Shown here in pieces: positions 10,011-20,227 of a stretch of 64,000 nt of DNA. The notes beneath the pieces were generated by a model. It had not been told where the DNA came from. It ran no database searches and worked only from the letters and a program-made list of their open reading frames with translations. Location: positions 52,487,661-52,551,660 of the forward strand of contig CM059189.1 of the NCBI GenBank assembly GCA_030323885.1, given 5' to 3'. Position numbers and translations under genes: made by a program. How positions within the stretch are numbered: the stretch's first letter is position 1; the number at the start of each line of letters is the position of its first letter. Source of the stretch: Branchipolynoe longqiensis (taxonomy: Eukaryota; Annelida; Polychaeta; Phyllodocida; Polynoidae).

Positions 10011-10145
10011 AATTAACGTATTTTAATGAAAATTAACGTATTTTAATGGAAATTAACGTATTTTAATGAAAATTAACGTATTTTAATGAAAATTAACGTA
10101 TTTTAATGTAAGATTAACGTATTTTAATGAAAAGTAACGTATTTT
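10011..10145 (+). repeat. 20-bp tandem AATTAACGTATTTTAATGAA
   Basis: Seven units, the last two slightly changed; AT-rich and non-coding. Confidence 0.93.
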
Positions 10146-10500
10146 CTGGATACTACAGCAAGGTAGCTAGTAAATAGGAGTGGCGAGGGGGCTGTAACTA
10201 ATAGAATATTAGTATTCGCACTCCTTTGACTAGGCTATAAGGAGGGTACCCAGTAGTAACACAACCCACTGTCTGCATAAACAACCCACAGGGGTCTGTG
10301 TGTGTGGGTGTGGGGGTGAGCTGAGAGACTGCAACCACAAGTCACGCCACCCACCGCCGTGTATATAACAGCCAGCAGGACTCAAAGGGACTGTGTGTGT
10401 GTGTGTGTGGGGGTGAGCTGAGAGGTCGCACGCAGCATAGTGCGCACCCGCCGTGTGTGTGTGTGGGGGGTTTGAAAGGAGAGGTGCACCCACCCTAAGT
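10146..10500. repeat. GT-rich sequence with a duplicated block
   Basis: A block containing (TG)n followed by GGGGGTGAGCTGAGAG occurs at about 10,292-10,328 and again at about 10,392-10,427. No gene is visible. Confidence 0.6.
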
Positions 10501-10705
10501 TAAAGGGGCATAGTCCAAGGGGTTTGGGGTCTTGATATTCAAGAGAAGCGGATCCTGTAAATTGAAGTGATAGGGATTTCAGTTGATGACGAAAGGTTGG
10601 TGAGTGCACAGGTATCTAACATACAGGGGTAGCAATCAGATCTAGAAGCAGTGAAGGGTTTAAACATTGGGTGGTTTCGCTAAAAGTGTGCAACTTTAAG
10701 TATAG
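10501..10705 (+). mobile_element. MITE, AAGTTGCA family, degraded copy
   Basis: GGGGCATAGTCCAAGGGGTTT at the left, then CAGGTATCTAACATA, CAATCAGATCTAGA and GTGTGCAACTTTAAG at the right follow the family order, but with large deletions. Confidence 0.5.
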
Positions 10706-10817
10706 TGGGGGTTGTAGCTAGCAAAGCGACCCACCCTGACTGTGTGTAGGGAGGCCGCGCTCACCAGGCGCACACCGTGTATAGCAGACCGGCAGGGGTC
10801 TGTGTGTGTGTGTGATG

Positions 10818-11083
10818 TAGCAGTCACACTACGACGACAAGGCCGACGACAGCCCAACGACTTGTCGTTTTGCTCTGTCGTCGGCTGTCGCTACGGTGTC
10901 GTTATGTTGTCGTTCGGCTGTCACCGCGACACCTCCGCGACAACTCCAGTTTCTCCACTGTCGCCCGGTTGTCGTCGGGTTTTTGTGCATGTTGAAAAAC
11001 CTCGGCGACAGACGCTGTCGTTCGGCTGTCGCTACGCTGTCGCTACGCTGTCGTCTTGTCGCTAAGCTGTCGCCGGGCCCGTT
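10818..11083 (+). mobile_element. variable-body TIR element C, truncated
   Basis: It starts GCAGTCACACTACGACGAC after TA. The body is built of TGTCGCTACG and CGACGAC motifs. The core TGCATGTTGAAAAACCTCGG lies 171 bp from the left end. The expected right TIR is absent: the body stops at GTCGCCGGGCCCG and joins the module at 11,098. Confidence 0.7.
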
Positions 11084-11097
11084 TCTTCATATACACA

Positions 11098-11340
11098 CAC
11101 AGATAGAAAATCATCAGTCGCATTTGTCCATTGATATAAGGCTGGAGGAAGCGACTGATAATTACGGACAGCCGGTGCAAACATGTAGGTGTATGCGGCG
11201 GACCTGTTAGGAAGCAGTCTTCATATTTGGGACGGTCCTAACATCCCTCTAAGCAAGCTAAACTGAGCCATGTTTGGACCGTCCCATTCTGTGTGTGTGT
11301 GTCTCTGTGTGGGTATCTGTGTCTCTGGCAATACACATAC
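11098..11340 (+). mobile_element. interior module of the ATGCG-type TIR element
   Basis: The hairpin module CAGTCGCATTTGTCC...GGAAGCGACTG is followed by GGTGCAAACATGTAGG, GGGACGGTCC...GGACCGTCCC and a (TG)n run. The same order occurs twice inside the 44,488-46,288 element. No TIRs are found here, so it is a fragment or a captured module. Confidence 0.65.
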
Positions 11341-11639
11341 ACTGCCCGGCTGTACCGTCACCGAGCACCGCTACGTGACACCCAGCAGCTAAGGCCGCAC
11401 CGACTCCGGCCACCACGGTCCCCGGACCCCCGGCCCGACACTCCGTAGAAGCCAGAGTCTCCAAACACACAGCACCTACAACCCAAGCCCACCCACCACC
11501 GCCGACGATCGGCAGACGTCCCCAGGTTGGTACCTTCCTTTCCCCCCACCAGGGCACTTGCTGCTGACTGTTGTCCCCTTGTTGCCTTCCCTTGTTGTTT
11601 CCTTCCAGGTTCCTGCCCCTTTTGTTCTGTGCCTGTGGT

Positions 11640-12150
11640 TGTTGTTGATAAGTGTCGTTACTGACTGCTACCTCATCACCACCTCCCTACACTCTCACAA
11701 CCCCCCCCCCCTGTCACTGACCCTCTCTGTCACTGTCAATACCTCTTGTTGACTAGTGTCGCTACTGACCGTTACCCCAACACCACCTCCCTACACTCAC
11801 AACCCCCCCACACTCACTGACCATCTCTGTCACCGTCACTGTCAATACCTGTTGTTGATTAGTGTCGTTACTGACTCTTACCTCATCACCACCCCCCTAC
11901 ACTGTCACAACCCCCCCACCGTCACTGACCCTCTCTGTCACTGTCACTGTCAATACCTGTTGTTGATTAGTGTCGTTACTGACGGTTACCTCATCACCAC
12001 CCCCTACACTGTCACAAAACCTACCGCCCCCCCCCCCCCCCCACTGTCACTGACCATCTCTGTCACTGTCGCTGTCAATACCTGTTGTTGATTAGTGTCG
12101 TTACTGACTGGTACCTCATCACCACCTCCCCACACTGTCACAACCCCCCC
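11640..12150 (+). repeat. tandem ~100-125-bp units in the LINE 5' region
   Basis: Five units each carry TTGTTGATTAGTGTCGTTAC, TACCTCATCACCACC, a C-run and CTGTCACTGTCAATACC. Starts are near 11,643, 11,745, 11,851, 11,961 and 12,087. The position just before ORF1 recalls monomer-type LINE promoters such as those of mouse L1; promoter function is inference. Confidence 0.8.
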
Positions 12151-12323
12151 GCCACTGGGTCGACACTATTCGCTCACGGGGCGGCCCCCGCACCCCTCCC
12201 TCCCCAATCAGCCTCAATCGCCTCGCCCCCCACCCTGACTCCCTTGGGCCAGGAATCTTACTGGCGGCTCAGTCGCCCCAAAACCCTCACCTCAACCGGT
12301 GGACCACCACCAACACCTCCCTC

Positions 12324-14339
12324 ATGCCTACCCCGGGTAGCCACCCCCTTCAACAAGGGCACAGCATGACACAGACACCCCCAACGGACACCCTCTGCGA
12401 CCCCGCCGGGGTGCGCACCCGGGCTGCCACCAGGGCCACACACCCCCATACCACCCCCCGGGTAGACACCCGCCCTACGGAAACGGAAGACAACCCCCCA
12501 CAGGTCCCCCAACCTGCCTCTGACCACGACTACTCCAACATCCACCACCCCGCCCAGTCTGTAGAAGACAGCGACTCGTCGTCCAGTTCGGACGACGATA
12601 GCAACTCGTCGTCCAGCTCGGACGACGAGTCCTTCCTTGATGTAGACTCCCCTCCAACACCCCCCCCAACCTCGCCATCACGCCCCAAAATCACCACCGC
12701 AAACCCCGCCGCTCCCTGCCCTGACCACCAGCCAATCTCAACTCCCCAAAACCAGTCGGCCCCCACCCACAGCCCCGCCAAGCCCAATGCCCAGCAACCC
12801 ACAGGGAAGGGCAAAGGGAAGGGGAAAACTTCCAACCCAACCAACACTAAACCCTCAGCCGCCTCCACCTCCACCACCACCACCACCCCCTCCTCCCCCG
12901 TTCCGGGCACCAGCGCCGCCACCGCTTCCTCAGCCACCGAACCCCAACCTCCCCCAGCAGACTTGGGATGGACCACCGTGGTCCGGAGGTCCAAAAAAAC
13001 CACCGCCACCCCCAACAAAAACTCACCTACAGAGTTCCACCCCGACTCACGCCGCCCTAAACGCTTCCTTGCCCTATTTCTATATAGTGGCGATGCCAAG
13101 GAAACCCTGAGGGCCCTTTCCCAAATAGACAGGACTGCCGGCACTGACACCCTCTCCCTAGATAAATATCCAACCCACATGGTGATTGGAGCCCGAACGC
13201 CGGAGTCTCTCTCAAGACTCCGTGCAGCCCCTAACTTCGCCGAGATCAGAGGCTCGGCGAAAACACACCACTATGTGGTAACCGGGCTCCACCCACTAGC
13301 CGATGCGTCCGACCTTGTAGGACAGCACGGGATCATCCGTGCTTCCCGCATCGCCCCCAAAAGTGGCAAGCCCACCCGCTGTGTAAACATTTACACCACC
13401 TCTCCCCTCAGCACCCTCGCCAAGCTTGACTTCGGCCCCCTAGGCCACCTCCAGGTGGCAACCCCCCACAAACGCCCTACCTACTGCACCCAGTGTCAGA
13501 GGTATGGGCACTACAAAAGTGAGTGCAGGGCCACAGACGTGATCTGTGGGCACTGTGCACTACCGGGCCACGTCGCGGAGGGGTGCGCGCGGAACGCCAA
13601 ATGCACAGCGTGCGGTGGCGACCACACCTCCCGAGACCCCCGCTGCCCAGAGAAACGCAAACTCTGGAGCAGGCTCAACCCACTCCCTAAACCAACTCCC
13701 AAACCAACCAACCCACCCCCACCCTTCCCCCACCACACAACCGCCAACCCCCAACCCACACCTCCCCTCATCAACTTCCCCCCACTACAGCCAAAACGCG
13801 CTCTCCTCCCAACCCCACGTGTCCCACCTCTCCTCCCAACCGCACGTGGCCCACCTCTCCTCCCACACCCACCCCACCCCAGCAAAACCACCACCACCAC
13901 ACACCGCCCACACACACGGTCCATCGCCACACAAACCCCCAGGCAGACCAGCACCGCCACACCCAAGTGTGACGCCGGCACCCAAACCCCACGCACACCC
14001 ACACCCAAACCCACTCCACCACCCAGACCCACGCGCCCACCCACACCAAGACCCACACCCGCTACCACACCCACCACCACACCCGCCACCACACCCACGC
14101 CCGCTCCCACAACCACACCCGCACCCGCACCCACCCCCATCCCAACACCCGCACCCACACACCCCCATGACATACTCCAAACAATCGAAAAAAACCTCCC
14201 CCAAGGAACAGCCAGCGACCCGCTGGGTTCCATAATTCAACTTTTCATCGCCTTCCTCCGCACTTCAACCCTCATACCTCAACCCACAACCTCCACATCA
14301 CCAATCAACTCCAACACCCTGAGCCACCAACATGGATAA
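12324..14339 (+). CDS. LINE ORF1, Gag-like zinc-knuckle protein
   Basis: The 671-residue protein is expected to bind the element's RNA and form the ribonucleoprotein. Residues 1-240 are Pro/Thr/Ser-rich with two acidic DSSSSSSDDD-type clusters near residues 80-105. Residues about 245-385 form a compact region of the kind found before the knuckles in I/Jockey/R1 Gag proteins. Three zinc knuckles occupy about 388-443: CTQCQRYGHYKSEC and CGHCALPGHVAEGC (both CX2CX4HX4C) and CTACGGDHTSRDPRC (CX2CX3HX6C). Residues 450-640 are a low-complexity Pro/Thr/His tail. ATG 12,324 is the first in frame; an ATG 14 codons later is an alternative. Its stop overlaps the ORF2 start as ATGGATAA, pointing to reinitiation. 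No frameshift or stop is seen. Confidence 0.9.
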   Translation: MPTPGSHPLQQGHSMTQTPPTDTLCDPAGVRTRAATRATHPHTTPRVDTRPTETEDNPPQVPQPASDHDYSNIHHPAQSVEDSDSSSSSDDDSNSSSSSDDESFLDVDSPPTPPPTSPSRPKITTANPAAPCPDHQPISTPQNQSAPTHSPAKPNAQQPTGKGKGKGKTSNPTNTKPSAASTSTTTTTPSSPVPGTSAATASSATEPQPPPADLGWTTVVRRSKKTTATPNKNSPTEFHPDSRRPKRFLALFLYSGDAKETLRALSQIDRTAGTDTLSLDKYPTHMVIGARTPESLSRLRAAPNFAEIRGSAKTHHYVVTGLHPLADASDLVGQHGIIRASRIAPKSGKPTRCVNIYTTSPLSTLAKLDFGPLGHLQVATPHKRPTYCTQCQRYGHYKSECRATDVICGHCALPGHVAEGCARNAKCTACGGDHTSRDPRCPEKRKLWSRLNPLPKPTPKPTNPPPPFPHHTTANPQPTPPLINFPPLQPKRALLPTPRVPPLLPTARGPPLLPHPPHPSKTTTTTHRPHTRSIATQTPRQTSTATPKCDAGTQTPRTPTPKPTPPPRPTRPPTPRPTPATTPTTTPATTPTPAPTTTPAPAPTPIPTPAPTHPHDILQTIEKNLPQGTASDPLGSIIQLFIAFLRTSTLIPQPTTSTSPINSNTLSHQHG

Positions 14340-17300
14340 TCAGCTTAATAACCCCAACACCACCCGCAACACACACCCCACTCCACCTCAAACCAACTCC
14401 TCCAACCTCACAGTCCTCTCCTGGAACTGTGCAGGCCTACAGACAAAGCTCACAACCCTCATCAACAAACTAAAAACTGAATGCATAGATGTGGCTATGC
14501 TCCAGGAAACATGGAAAATCGAGCCACCATGCATCAAAGGCTACACCACCTACCACATCCCCGCAGTGGAATCACTGGTAGGAGGCAGACCAAAGGGAGG
14601 CACCACCACCTTAGTCAACAACCACATACACGCCACCAAAATACCAACATCCAGAGCCAACCCCACGGCCGACACACTACGAGTGCGCCTTAAGCTGGCC
14701 ACTACCACAATAGACACCTACAACATATACAACCCCTGCAACACTCAATACTCCCTGGAGCGCATCCTCCAGGCACACGCCAACACAACAACTCACCAAA
14801 TAATCATGGGAGACTTCAACACCCACCACTCCATCTGGGGACGCAACAACTCAGACACCGCCAGAGGATGCACCCTACTCGCAGAGGTCCTTGACTCGGC
14901 AAGCCACACACTAATGAACGATGGTTCGCCCACTCATCGCAGTGGCTCGTCCATTGACCTCTGCATCCTTAACACACAACTCGCAGCCACAGCCTCGTGG
15001 GAGCTGACCGACCTGTACTCAGACCACCACGCAGCGCTCCTGCGCACAGACGCTACCAAGGTCACCCCCCCACAAAGCCCGCCCAGATTCAACCTGGACG
15101 GAGCCGACTGGGAAGCCTTCAACCAACACCTACAACACCTCACACACACCAACCCTCCCAACACTTGCGACGATCTCACCATGCTAGTCCGCCACACCAT
15201 GGAAGCCACCATCCAACAGACAACAAACCGCCGCCCCCCGGGCACCACTAACTCTCCCGCCATCAGGAGAGCCAAACACCACAAAAACAAACTCCTCCGC
15301 AAACTCCGTTCCAACCCCAACCCAGGCACTGAAAAACTAGTAAACATTGCCACCCAATGGTTGAACGAGGTCATCACAACGGAAAACGACAGAAAGTGGA
15401 AACTGTGGTGTGCCAACATCTCATGTCACACCACACTCACACGCCTCTGGCAAAAACTACGCACCCTGCAGGGAACCACCCCACGGGCACCCCACGAGCC
15501 AAATCCACTACAAACAGCCACAAACCAACTCACCACCTTCATTAACAGGACAGACCCACAACTCTGCCTACCAAACACACACCTACAAACCCTCGCCAGA
15601 GACACCACCCAGCGAGAGGAAGCCATCAACAATGCCATAGACCTCCCTTCCGCCCATGGCTTTGACCGCCCCCTCACCAAGACCGAGCTCGGGAGGGCAC
15701 TCCAACCCCCTCGGAAGAAAACGAGCCCCGGAGCAGACGGTGTACCTACCACGGTGTGGACCCGCCTGTCCACCCACAACAGGGAAACTCTCCTCCCCCT
15801 CCTAAACTCGGTCTACACACGAGCGAACATACCTCAATCGTGGAAGGACGCGGTCATCGTACCCATCCCGAAGAAAGTCTCAGGCGAGTTCAGGCCGATC
15901 TCACTGCTACAATCCCTCGGGAAAGTGGTAGAGAGAGTCGTACTGGGCCGACTCGACACCTTCTCCAGTGACCCGGCCAATGGCTTCCCCGAAGAACTGG
16001 TCGGGTTCCGAGCTGGGCGTGGCACGCAGCACGCCGTCCTCACCCTCATCGAGGAGATAGCACGAGCCAAGGGACCTCGCTCTTGCGCGGCTGTCATCTT
16101 CCTCGACCTGGAGAAGGCCTTCGAGCTGGTCGACCACAACGTGGTCCTCGCCTCCTTGGTTGAGCTGGGAGTCACCGGGAAGCCCCTGGCATTCGTCAAG
16201 AATTACCTAAGTAATAGGCGAGCCAGTGACCGCTTCCAGGGCAGCACCTCTCCCCTCAAACACCTAAAAAACGGCGTCCCACAGGGGGCTGTCCTCAGCC
16301 CCTTCCTCTTTAACGCCGTAGTCGCTGCCCTCATAGGCCGACTAAAAACAGGCATTGCTGCACGGCGCCTCAAACACGTCAAGATTCTGTGCTACGCAGA
16401 CGACATCGCTGTCGTCTGCTCATGCACAAGGGACGTGGCCCTCCTCGCGGCGGATGTCCTGCTCCTACTCAGCAGCTCCTGCTGTGAGCTGGGGCTTAAA
16501 ATATCCGCAGACAAAACCACAGCCATGATGATGTTTGCTGATCAGCCTCCCCACCCACTCCGTGCCGGGGACTTGGACGTCGAGTGGGTGGAAACCTTCG
16601 ACTATCTCGGAGTCAGGCTCGACCACGAACTCTCCATGAGCCCACTGGTAAAGCACCTCACCTCCAGAATGAACAAGAGACTTCTTCTTATGACTAGAAT
16701 CTCTGGGTTCAACTGGGGAGCACCAGCTGAGGTGCTCAGCCTCTTTTACAGACAGACCGTGCGGGCCCTCTACGACTATGCAGCCAACACCATCACCTGG
16801 ATTGGCTACTGCAGAGAGAGCCGCAAGACCCGCCTGCCTGCCAGTAGAACCCTGACCAAAAACCTCCTCACCCTGGAAAGAGTCCAAGACCAGGCAGCGC
16901 GACTCATCATCCGAGCTCGCAGGACAACCAGGGTTGAGATCCTCCTCCTTGAGGCCAACCTCCCACCACTCCACCTGCGCGGACAACAGCTGCTGGCAAA
17001 CCACCTCTGCCAAGCCCTGTCCGCAGGCCACTCCACCTTCTACCCCAGCGCAGCCTCCTACCTACTAAACGGCCCAGGACGGCGCCTCGGCCTCTCCTGG
17101 GGTGCGAAAACGGCCATCCGCACCCTGAAGGAAACACACGGGCTGGCACTCGCTGACGTCCCTGACCTCCGGGCGAGACCCCCCTGGTACTCCGTACCCG
17201 CCGAGGTCAGACTCACCAGCCTCTGCTCAGCACGAATCAACTACCCGACCATAGTCCTAAAAACCCTGGCTCAGGAAGCCATTGCCCGGGCCAAAGAGGA

Positions 17301-18201
17301 CTTCCCTCTAGCCACTACGGTTTACACCGACGGCTCACTCAACCCTGACACAGGCCGAGCCGGGGCTGGCTACTTCCTGCCAGAGGGGCAGGCTAGACGC
17401 CTTATCAGGGTCACGGACTCTTCCTCCTCCCTCGATACAGAGCTCGCCGCCATCCACCAGGCACTGACCCACCTGCGACACTGCAGCTGCATAGTGGTCA
17501 CTGACTCACTCAATGCAGTCCGCAAGATCAAGGACCACCGAGCTAACCACTCTCTGGCTGCCCTGATCCAGAACACCATCGTCGCCAGGCACGAAGCTCA
17601 ACTCGACACAGTGCTGACCTGGGTCCCCTCCCACATTGGACTTCCCGGCAATGACCAGGCTGACTCAGCTGCTCTGGATGGCTCCCGCCGTCCGGAGGTC
17701 GACCTCGTCATAGACCACTCCCTGTCCAAACTCAAAGCTACCTATGCTAGAGCCACTAAAGCCCTGTGGGAGGCTTCCCTCCACAGCACCGCCGTCAGGA
17801 ACCCATACTCCATCAGTTGGGCCTGGCACAAAAATGTCAGAGCGCTCCTACCAGTCCCAAAAAACCTCCCTGCATCCGTGCAAGAGGCGGTCACGCGGTT
17901 CAGGCGGTTCATTGATACCCCTGCATTGCAGCGATGTCCTTGCGGTGACAAAATCTTTTACGTCGCCCACGTCTTGGCGTCATGCGTGGCCTTCGATAGG
18001 ACCGCCATCCGAGACTTCCTCGGCCCACCACACAGCTTGACCGACACCCGAGCTGCGCTCGCCATCCTCGAGAGACTCTCCGAGTCCTCATGGGAGCCAC
18101 TCGGTAGATTCTACTTGCAGAACTACCACACCTTCGAGATCGTCGGCGGCCCCGAGCCCATCGCCGGCAACTCTGAAACCGACAGTAGCAACAGTGACTA
18201 A
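14332..18201 (+). CDS. LINE ORF2, endonuclease-reverse transcriptase-RNase H
   Basis: The 1,289-residue protein carries out target-primed reverse transcription. The APE endonuclease lies at about 27-235: SWNCAGLQ at 30-37, LQETW at 57-61, MGDFNTHHS with D161, and SDHH at 230-233. The RT domain spans about 450-760, with FRPISLL, FLDLEKAF (D592), GVPQGAVLSP and YADD at 688-691. RNase H lies at about 990-1,120, with YTDGS (D1000), DTELAA (E1037), VVTDSL (D1058) and NDQADSA (D1111). A CPCG...H...C motif follows near 1,200-1,218. All visible catalytic residues are kept and there are no stops, so the protein could be active. The combination of APE, RNase H and a three-knuckle Gag points to the I/R1/Jockey group; the exact clade needs a tree. 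Confidence 0.95.
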   Translation: MDNQLNNPNTTRNTHPTPPQTNSSNLTVLSWNCAGLQTKLTTLINKLKTECIDVAMLQETWKIEPPCIKGYTTYHIPAVESLVGGRPKGGTTTLVNNHIHATKIPTSRANPTADTLRVRLKLATTTIDTYNIYNPCNTQYSLERILQAHANTTTHQIIMGDFNTHHSIWGRNNSDTARGCTLLAEVLDSASHTLMNDGSPTHRSGSSIDLCILNTQLAATASWELTDLYSDHHAALLRTDATKVTPPQSPPRFNLDGADWEAFNQHLQHLTHTNPPNTCDDLTMLVRHTMEATIQQTTNRRPPGTTNSPAIRRAKHHKNKLLRKLRSNPNPGTEKLVNIATQWLNEVITTENDRKWKLWCANISCHTTLTRLWQKLRTLQGTTPRAPHEPNPLQTATNQLTTFINRTDPQLCLPNTHLQTLARDTTQREEAINNAIDLPSAHGFDRPLTKTELGRALQPPRKKTSPGADGVPTTVWTRLSTHNRETLLPLLNSVYTRANIPQSWKDAVIVPIPKKVSGEFRPISLLQSLGKVVERVVLGRLDTFSSDPANGFPEELVGFRAGRGTQHAVLTLIEEIARAKGPRSCAAVIFLDLEKAFELVDHNVVLASLVELGVTGKPLAFVKNYLSNRRASDRFQGSTSPLKHLKNGVPQGAVLSPFLFNAVVAALIGRLKTGIAARRLKHVKILCYADDIAVVCSCTRDVALLAADVLLLLSSSCCELGLKISADKTTAMMMFADQPPHPLRAGDLDVEWVETFDYLGVRLDHELSMSPLVKHLTSRMNKRLLLMTRISGFNWGAPAEVLSLFYRQTVRALYDYAANTITWIGYCRESRKTRLPASRTLTKNLLTLERVQDQAARLIIRARRTTRVEILLLEANLPPLHLRGQQLLANHLCQALSAGHSTFYPSAASYLLNGPGRRLGLSWGAKTAIRTLKETHGLALADVPDLRARPPWYSVPAEVRLTSLCSARINYPTIVLKTLAQEAIARAKEDFPLATTVYTDGSLNPDTGRAGAGYFLPEGQARRLIRVTDSSSSLDTELAAIHQALTHLRHCSCIVVTDSLNAVRKIKDHRANHSLAALIQNTIVARHEAQLDTVLTWVPSHIGLPGNDQADSAALDGSRRPEVDLVIDHSLSKLKATYARATKALWEASLHSTAVRNPYSISWAWHKNVRALLPVPKNLPASVQEAVTRFRRFIDTPALQRCPCGDKIFYVAHVLASCVAFDRTAIRDFLGPPHSLTDTRAALAILERLSESSWEPLGRFYLQNYHTFEIVGGPEPIAGNSETDSSNSD

Positions 18202-18203
18202 CA

Positions 18204-18490
18204 ACCACTGTCAGGGAGCCCTGAGAGGTCCCAACCAGGGAGCCCCGTGAGGTCCCCCAGCAGGGAGCCCTGTGAGGCCCTGCCGGGAGCCCCGTGAGGT
18301 CCCACCCGGGAGCCCCGTGAGGTCCCAGCAGATGCAGCCCCCACACCGGGAGCCCCGTGAGGTCCCGCCCGGGAGCCCCGTGAGGTCCCACCAGATGCAG
18401 CCCCAACACCGGGAGCCCCGTGAGGTCCCGCCGGAAGCCCCGTGAGGTTCCACCAGATCCAGCCCCTACACCAGGAGCCCCGTGCGGTCC
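18204..18490 (+). repeat. 22-bp tandem in the LINE 3' UTR
   Basis: About a dozen units of GGGAGCCCCGTGAGGTCCCG are arranged partly in a higher-order unit with CAGATGCAGCCCC. The array starts immediately after the ORF2 stop. Confidence 0.9.
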
Positions 18491-18706
18491 TGGACATCTA
18501 CAGCTACACACCGGCACGGAGAGATTCGCTGCCACCAACGCCCCGCCTTCACCACGTCGTGAGAGATGCCCCCAGCTCTCACAACACCCCCTCTACGAAG
18601 ACAAGTCTTCAACCACAGATTGGGCCGATTTATCGGAGCCTCTCTATAATGTTGCAGTTCTGCAACCTGTAACCATCGTAAGGTTACGAACACCCCCATA
18701 ATAATA

Positions 18707-19204
18707 NNNNNNNNNNNNNNNNNNNNNNNNNNNNNNNNNNNNNNNNNNNNNNNNNNNNNNNNNNNNNNNNNNNNNNNNNNNNNNNNNNNNNNNNNNNNNN
18801 NNNNNNNNNNNNNNNNNNNNNNNNNNNNNNNNNNNNNNNNNNNNNNNNNNNNNNNNNNNNNNNNNNNNNNNNNNNNNNNNNNNNNNNNNNNNNNNNNNNN
18901 NNNNNNNNNNNNNNNNNNNNNNNNNNNNNNNNNNNNNNNNNNNNNNNNNNNNNNNNNNNNNNNNNNNNNNNNNNNNNNNNNNNNNNNNNNNNNNNNNNNN
19001 NNNNNNNNNNNNNNNNNNNNNNNNNNNNNNNNNNNNNNNNNNNNNNNNNNNNNNNNNNNNNNNNNNNNNNNNNNNNNNNNNNNNNNNNNNNNNNNNNNNN
19101 NNNNNNNNNNNNNNNNNNNNNNNNNNNNNNNNNNNNNNNNNNNNNNNNNNNNNNNNNNNNNNNNNNNNNNNNNNNNNNNNNNNNNNNNNNNNNNNNNNNN
19201 NNNN
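18707..19204. other. assembly gap (498 N)
   Basis: A run of N next to G-rich sequence and the LINE tail. The length may be nominal. Confidence 1.
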
Positions 19205-19360
19205 GGGGGGGGGGGGGGGTGGAGGGTGTGAAGGGGGTGTGGAAGGGGTGAAGGCGGGTGGAGGAAGATGGATGGCGGGGGGCGGGGGGGGTGGAGGGGT
19301 GGAGGAGGTGGAGGGGTGGAAGAGGTGGAGGTGGGTCGGGGCGGTGGAGGGGGTGGAGGA
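19205..19360 (+). repeat. G-rich GGTGGAG simple repeat
   Basis: A G run leads into GGTGGAGG-type sequence with almost no C. Such tracts commonly break assemblies, which may explain the gap. Confidence 0.85.
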
Positions 19361-19700
19361 TTGGTTGGTTGTTGGAGTTTTATCTCCTGGCAACATCTAA
19401 TTCTAAGGTCATATCAGGACAGGTACCTATCGACTTGTGACAGTGCACACTCACGGTGGCTTTATAGTGCTGCCCCACTCGGAAATCAGGCCATGGGCAC
19501 CATACCCCAATATCCAACTCAATCACATTTTTCTGAGACTGAGTCAAACAACCAGTCCTTGCCCTATCCTATTAATGTCGAGTGCCAGGATAGGAAGCCG
19601 ACAAGTATAAATTTTGCAAGTCATCTGATTGACTCGACCGGGAACCGAATTCCCAAATTCCACATGTGAGGCCAGCGCTCTACTGATTCGCCACCGCGCA
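19361..19700 (-). mobile_element. SINE-1, type I, full length
   Basis: The tail (GGTTGGTTGTTGGAGTTTTA) is at the left and the tRNA-like head at the right (GGTGGCGAATCAGTAGAGCG read on the minus strand, B-box-like GAATTCGGTTCCC). It is about 340 bp long and a useful reference copy for the family. Confidence 0.9.
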
Positions 19701-20227
19701 AAGCGTGGGGTGGAGTGAGGGCGGGGGAGGGGGGGGGGGGGTGGAGGGAGTGGAGGGGGTGGAGGAGGACTTGGATCGTCCTCGAAGTGACACGGCAGGA
19801 AGTGCATGCCACGGACACCCGCTCCTTTACAGGTCCTCCAGCCCCTTGTCGGTAATTACTGCTAATTCGCTAATTAGGTAATTAGTTAAATAGTTGGGTG
19901 CATTGCGTAATAAAGGCAAGCACAGTTTGACATGTACATGGATAGGCTACCCATGATTGGGCTGTGAATGCGCTGGACGCATGTATGAATGAATGTAGAT
20001 TACCTGCTAATCGTCCAATCACGGCAGGTCTTCAGATTATCTATCTATGCATATATACATATACATATATATATATATATGAATACATATTTATATGAAT
20101 ATATATATATATATATATAAAAGGTGTGCTATGCCCAAGTAAGGAAACAGCAGAAGCGAGGAGTGGTGGGAAGCGTCAACTTTATTTACCTGAGAAACTC
20201 GCAATAGATAGCCAAGACCCCAGCCGT
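19701..20227. repeat. G-rich tract, then AT microsatellite
   Basis: GGAGTGGAGGGGGTGGAGG-type sequence runs to about 19,770, followed by unique sequence and a TATATATG/ATATAT run at 20,050-20,120. No gene is seen. Confidence 0.6.

Larger units (their letters stand above)
11341..18706 (+). mobile_element. LINE, APE/RT/RNase H type (I/R1-like), complete ORFs
   Basis: The element has a C-rich 5' region with a tandem array, ORF1, ORF2 overlapping by 8 bp, a repeat-bearing 3' UTR and a short AATAATA tail that meets the assembly gap. The 5' boundary at about 11,341 is a guess from the composition change and could be up to several hundred bp off. Both ORFs are uninterrupted, which suggests a young copy. 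A target duplication cannot be tested because the right flank is in the gap. Confidence 0.8.

Noticed and set aside
12530..14240. Minus-strand frames of 150-240 codons over LINE ORF1
   Set aside because: They are shadows of a GC- and Pro-rich coding region; Gly/Val/Trp-rich, without motifs.
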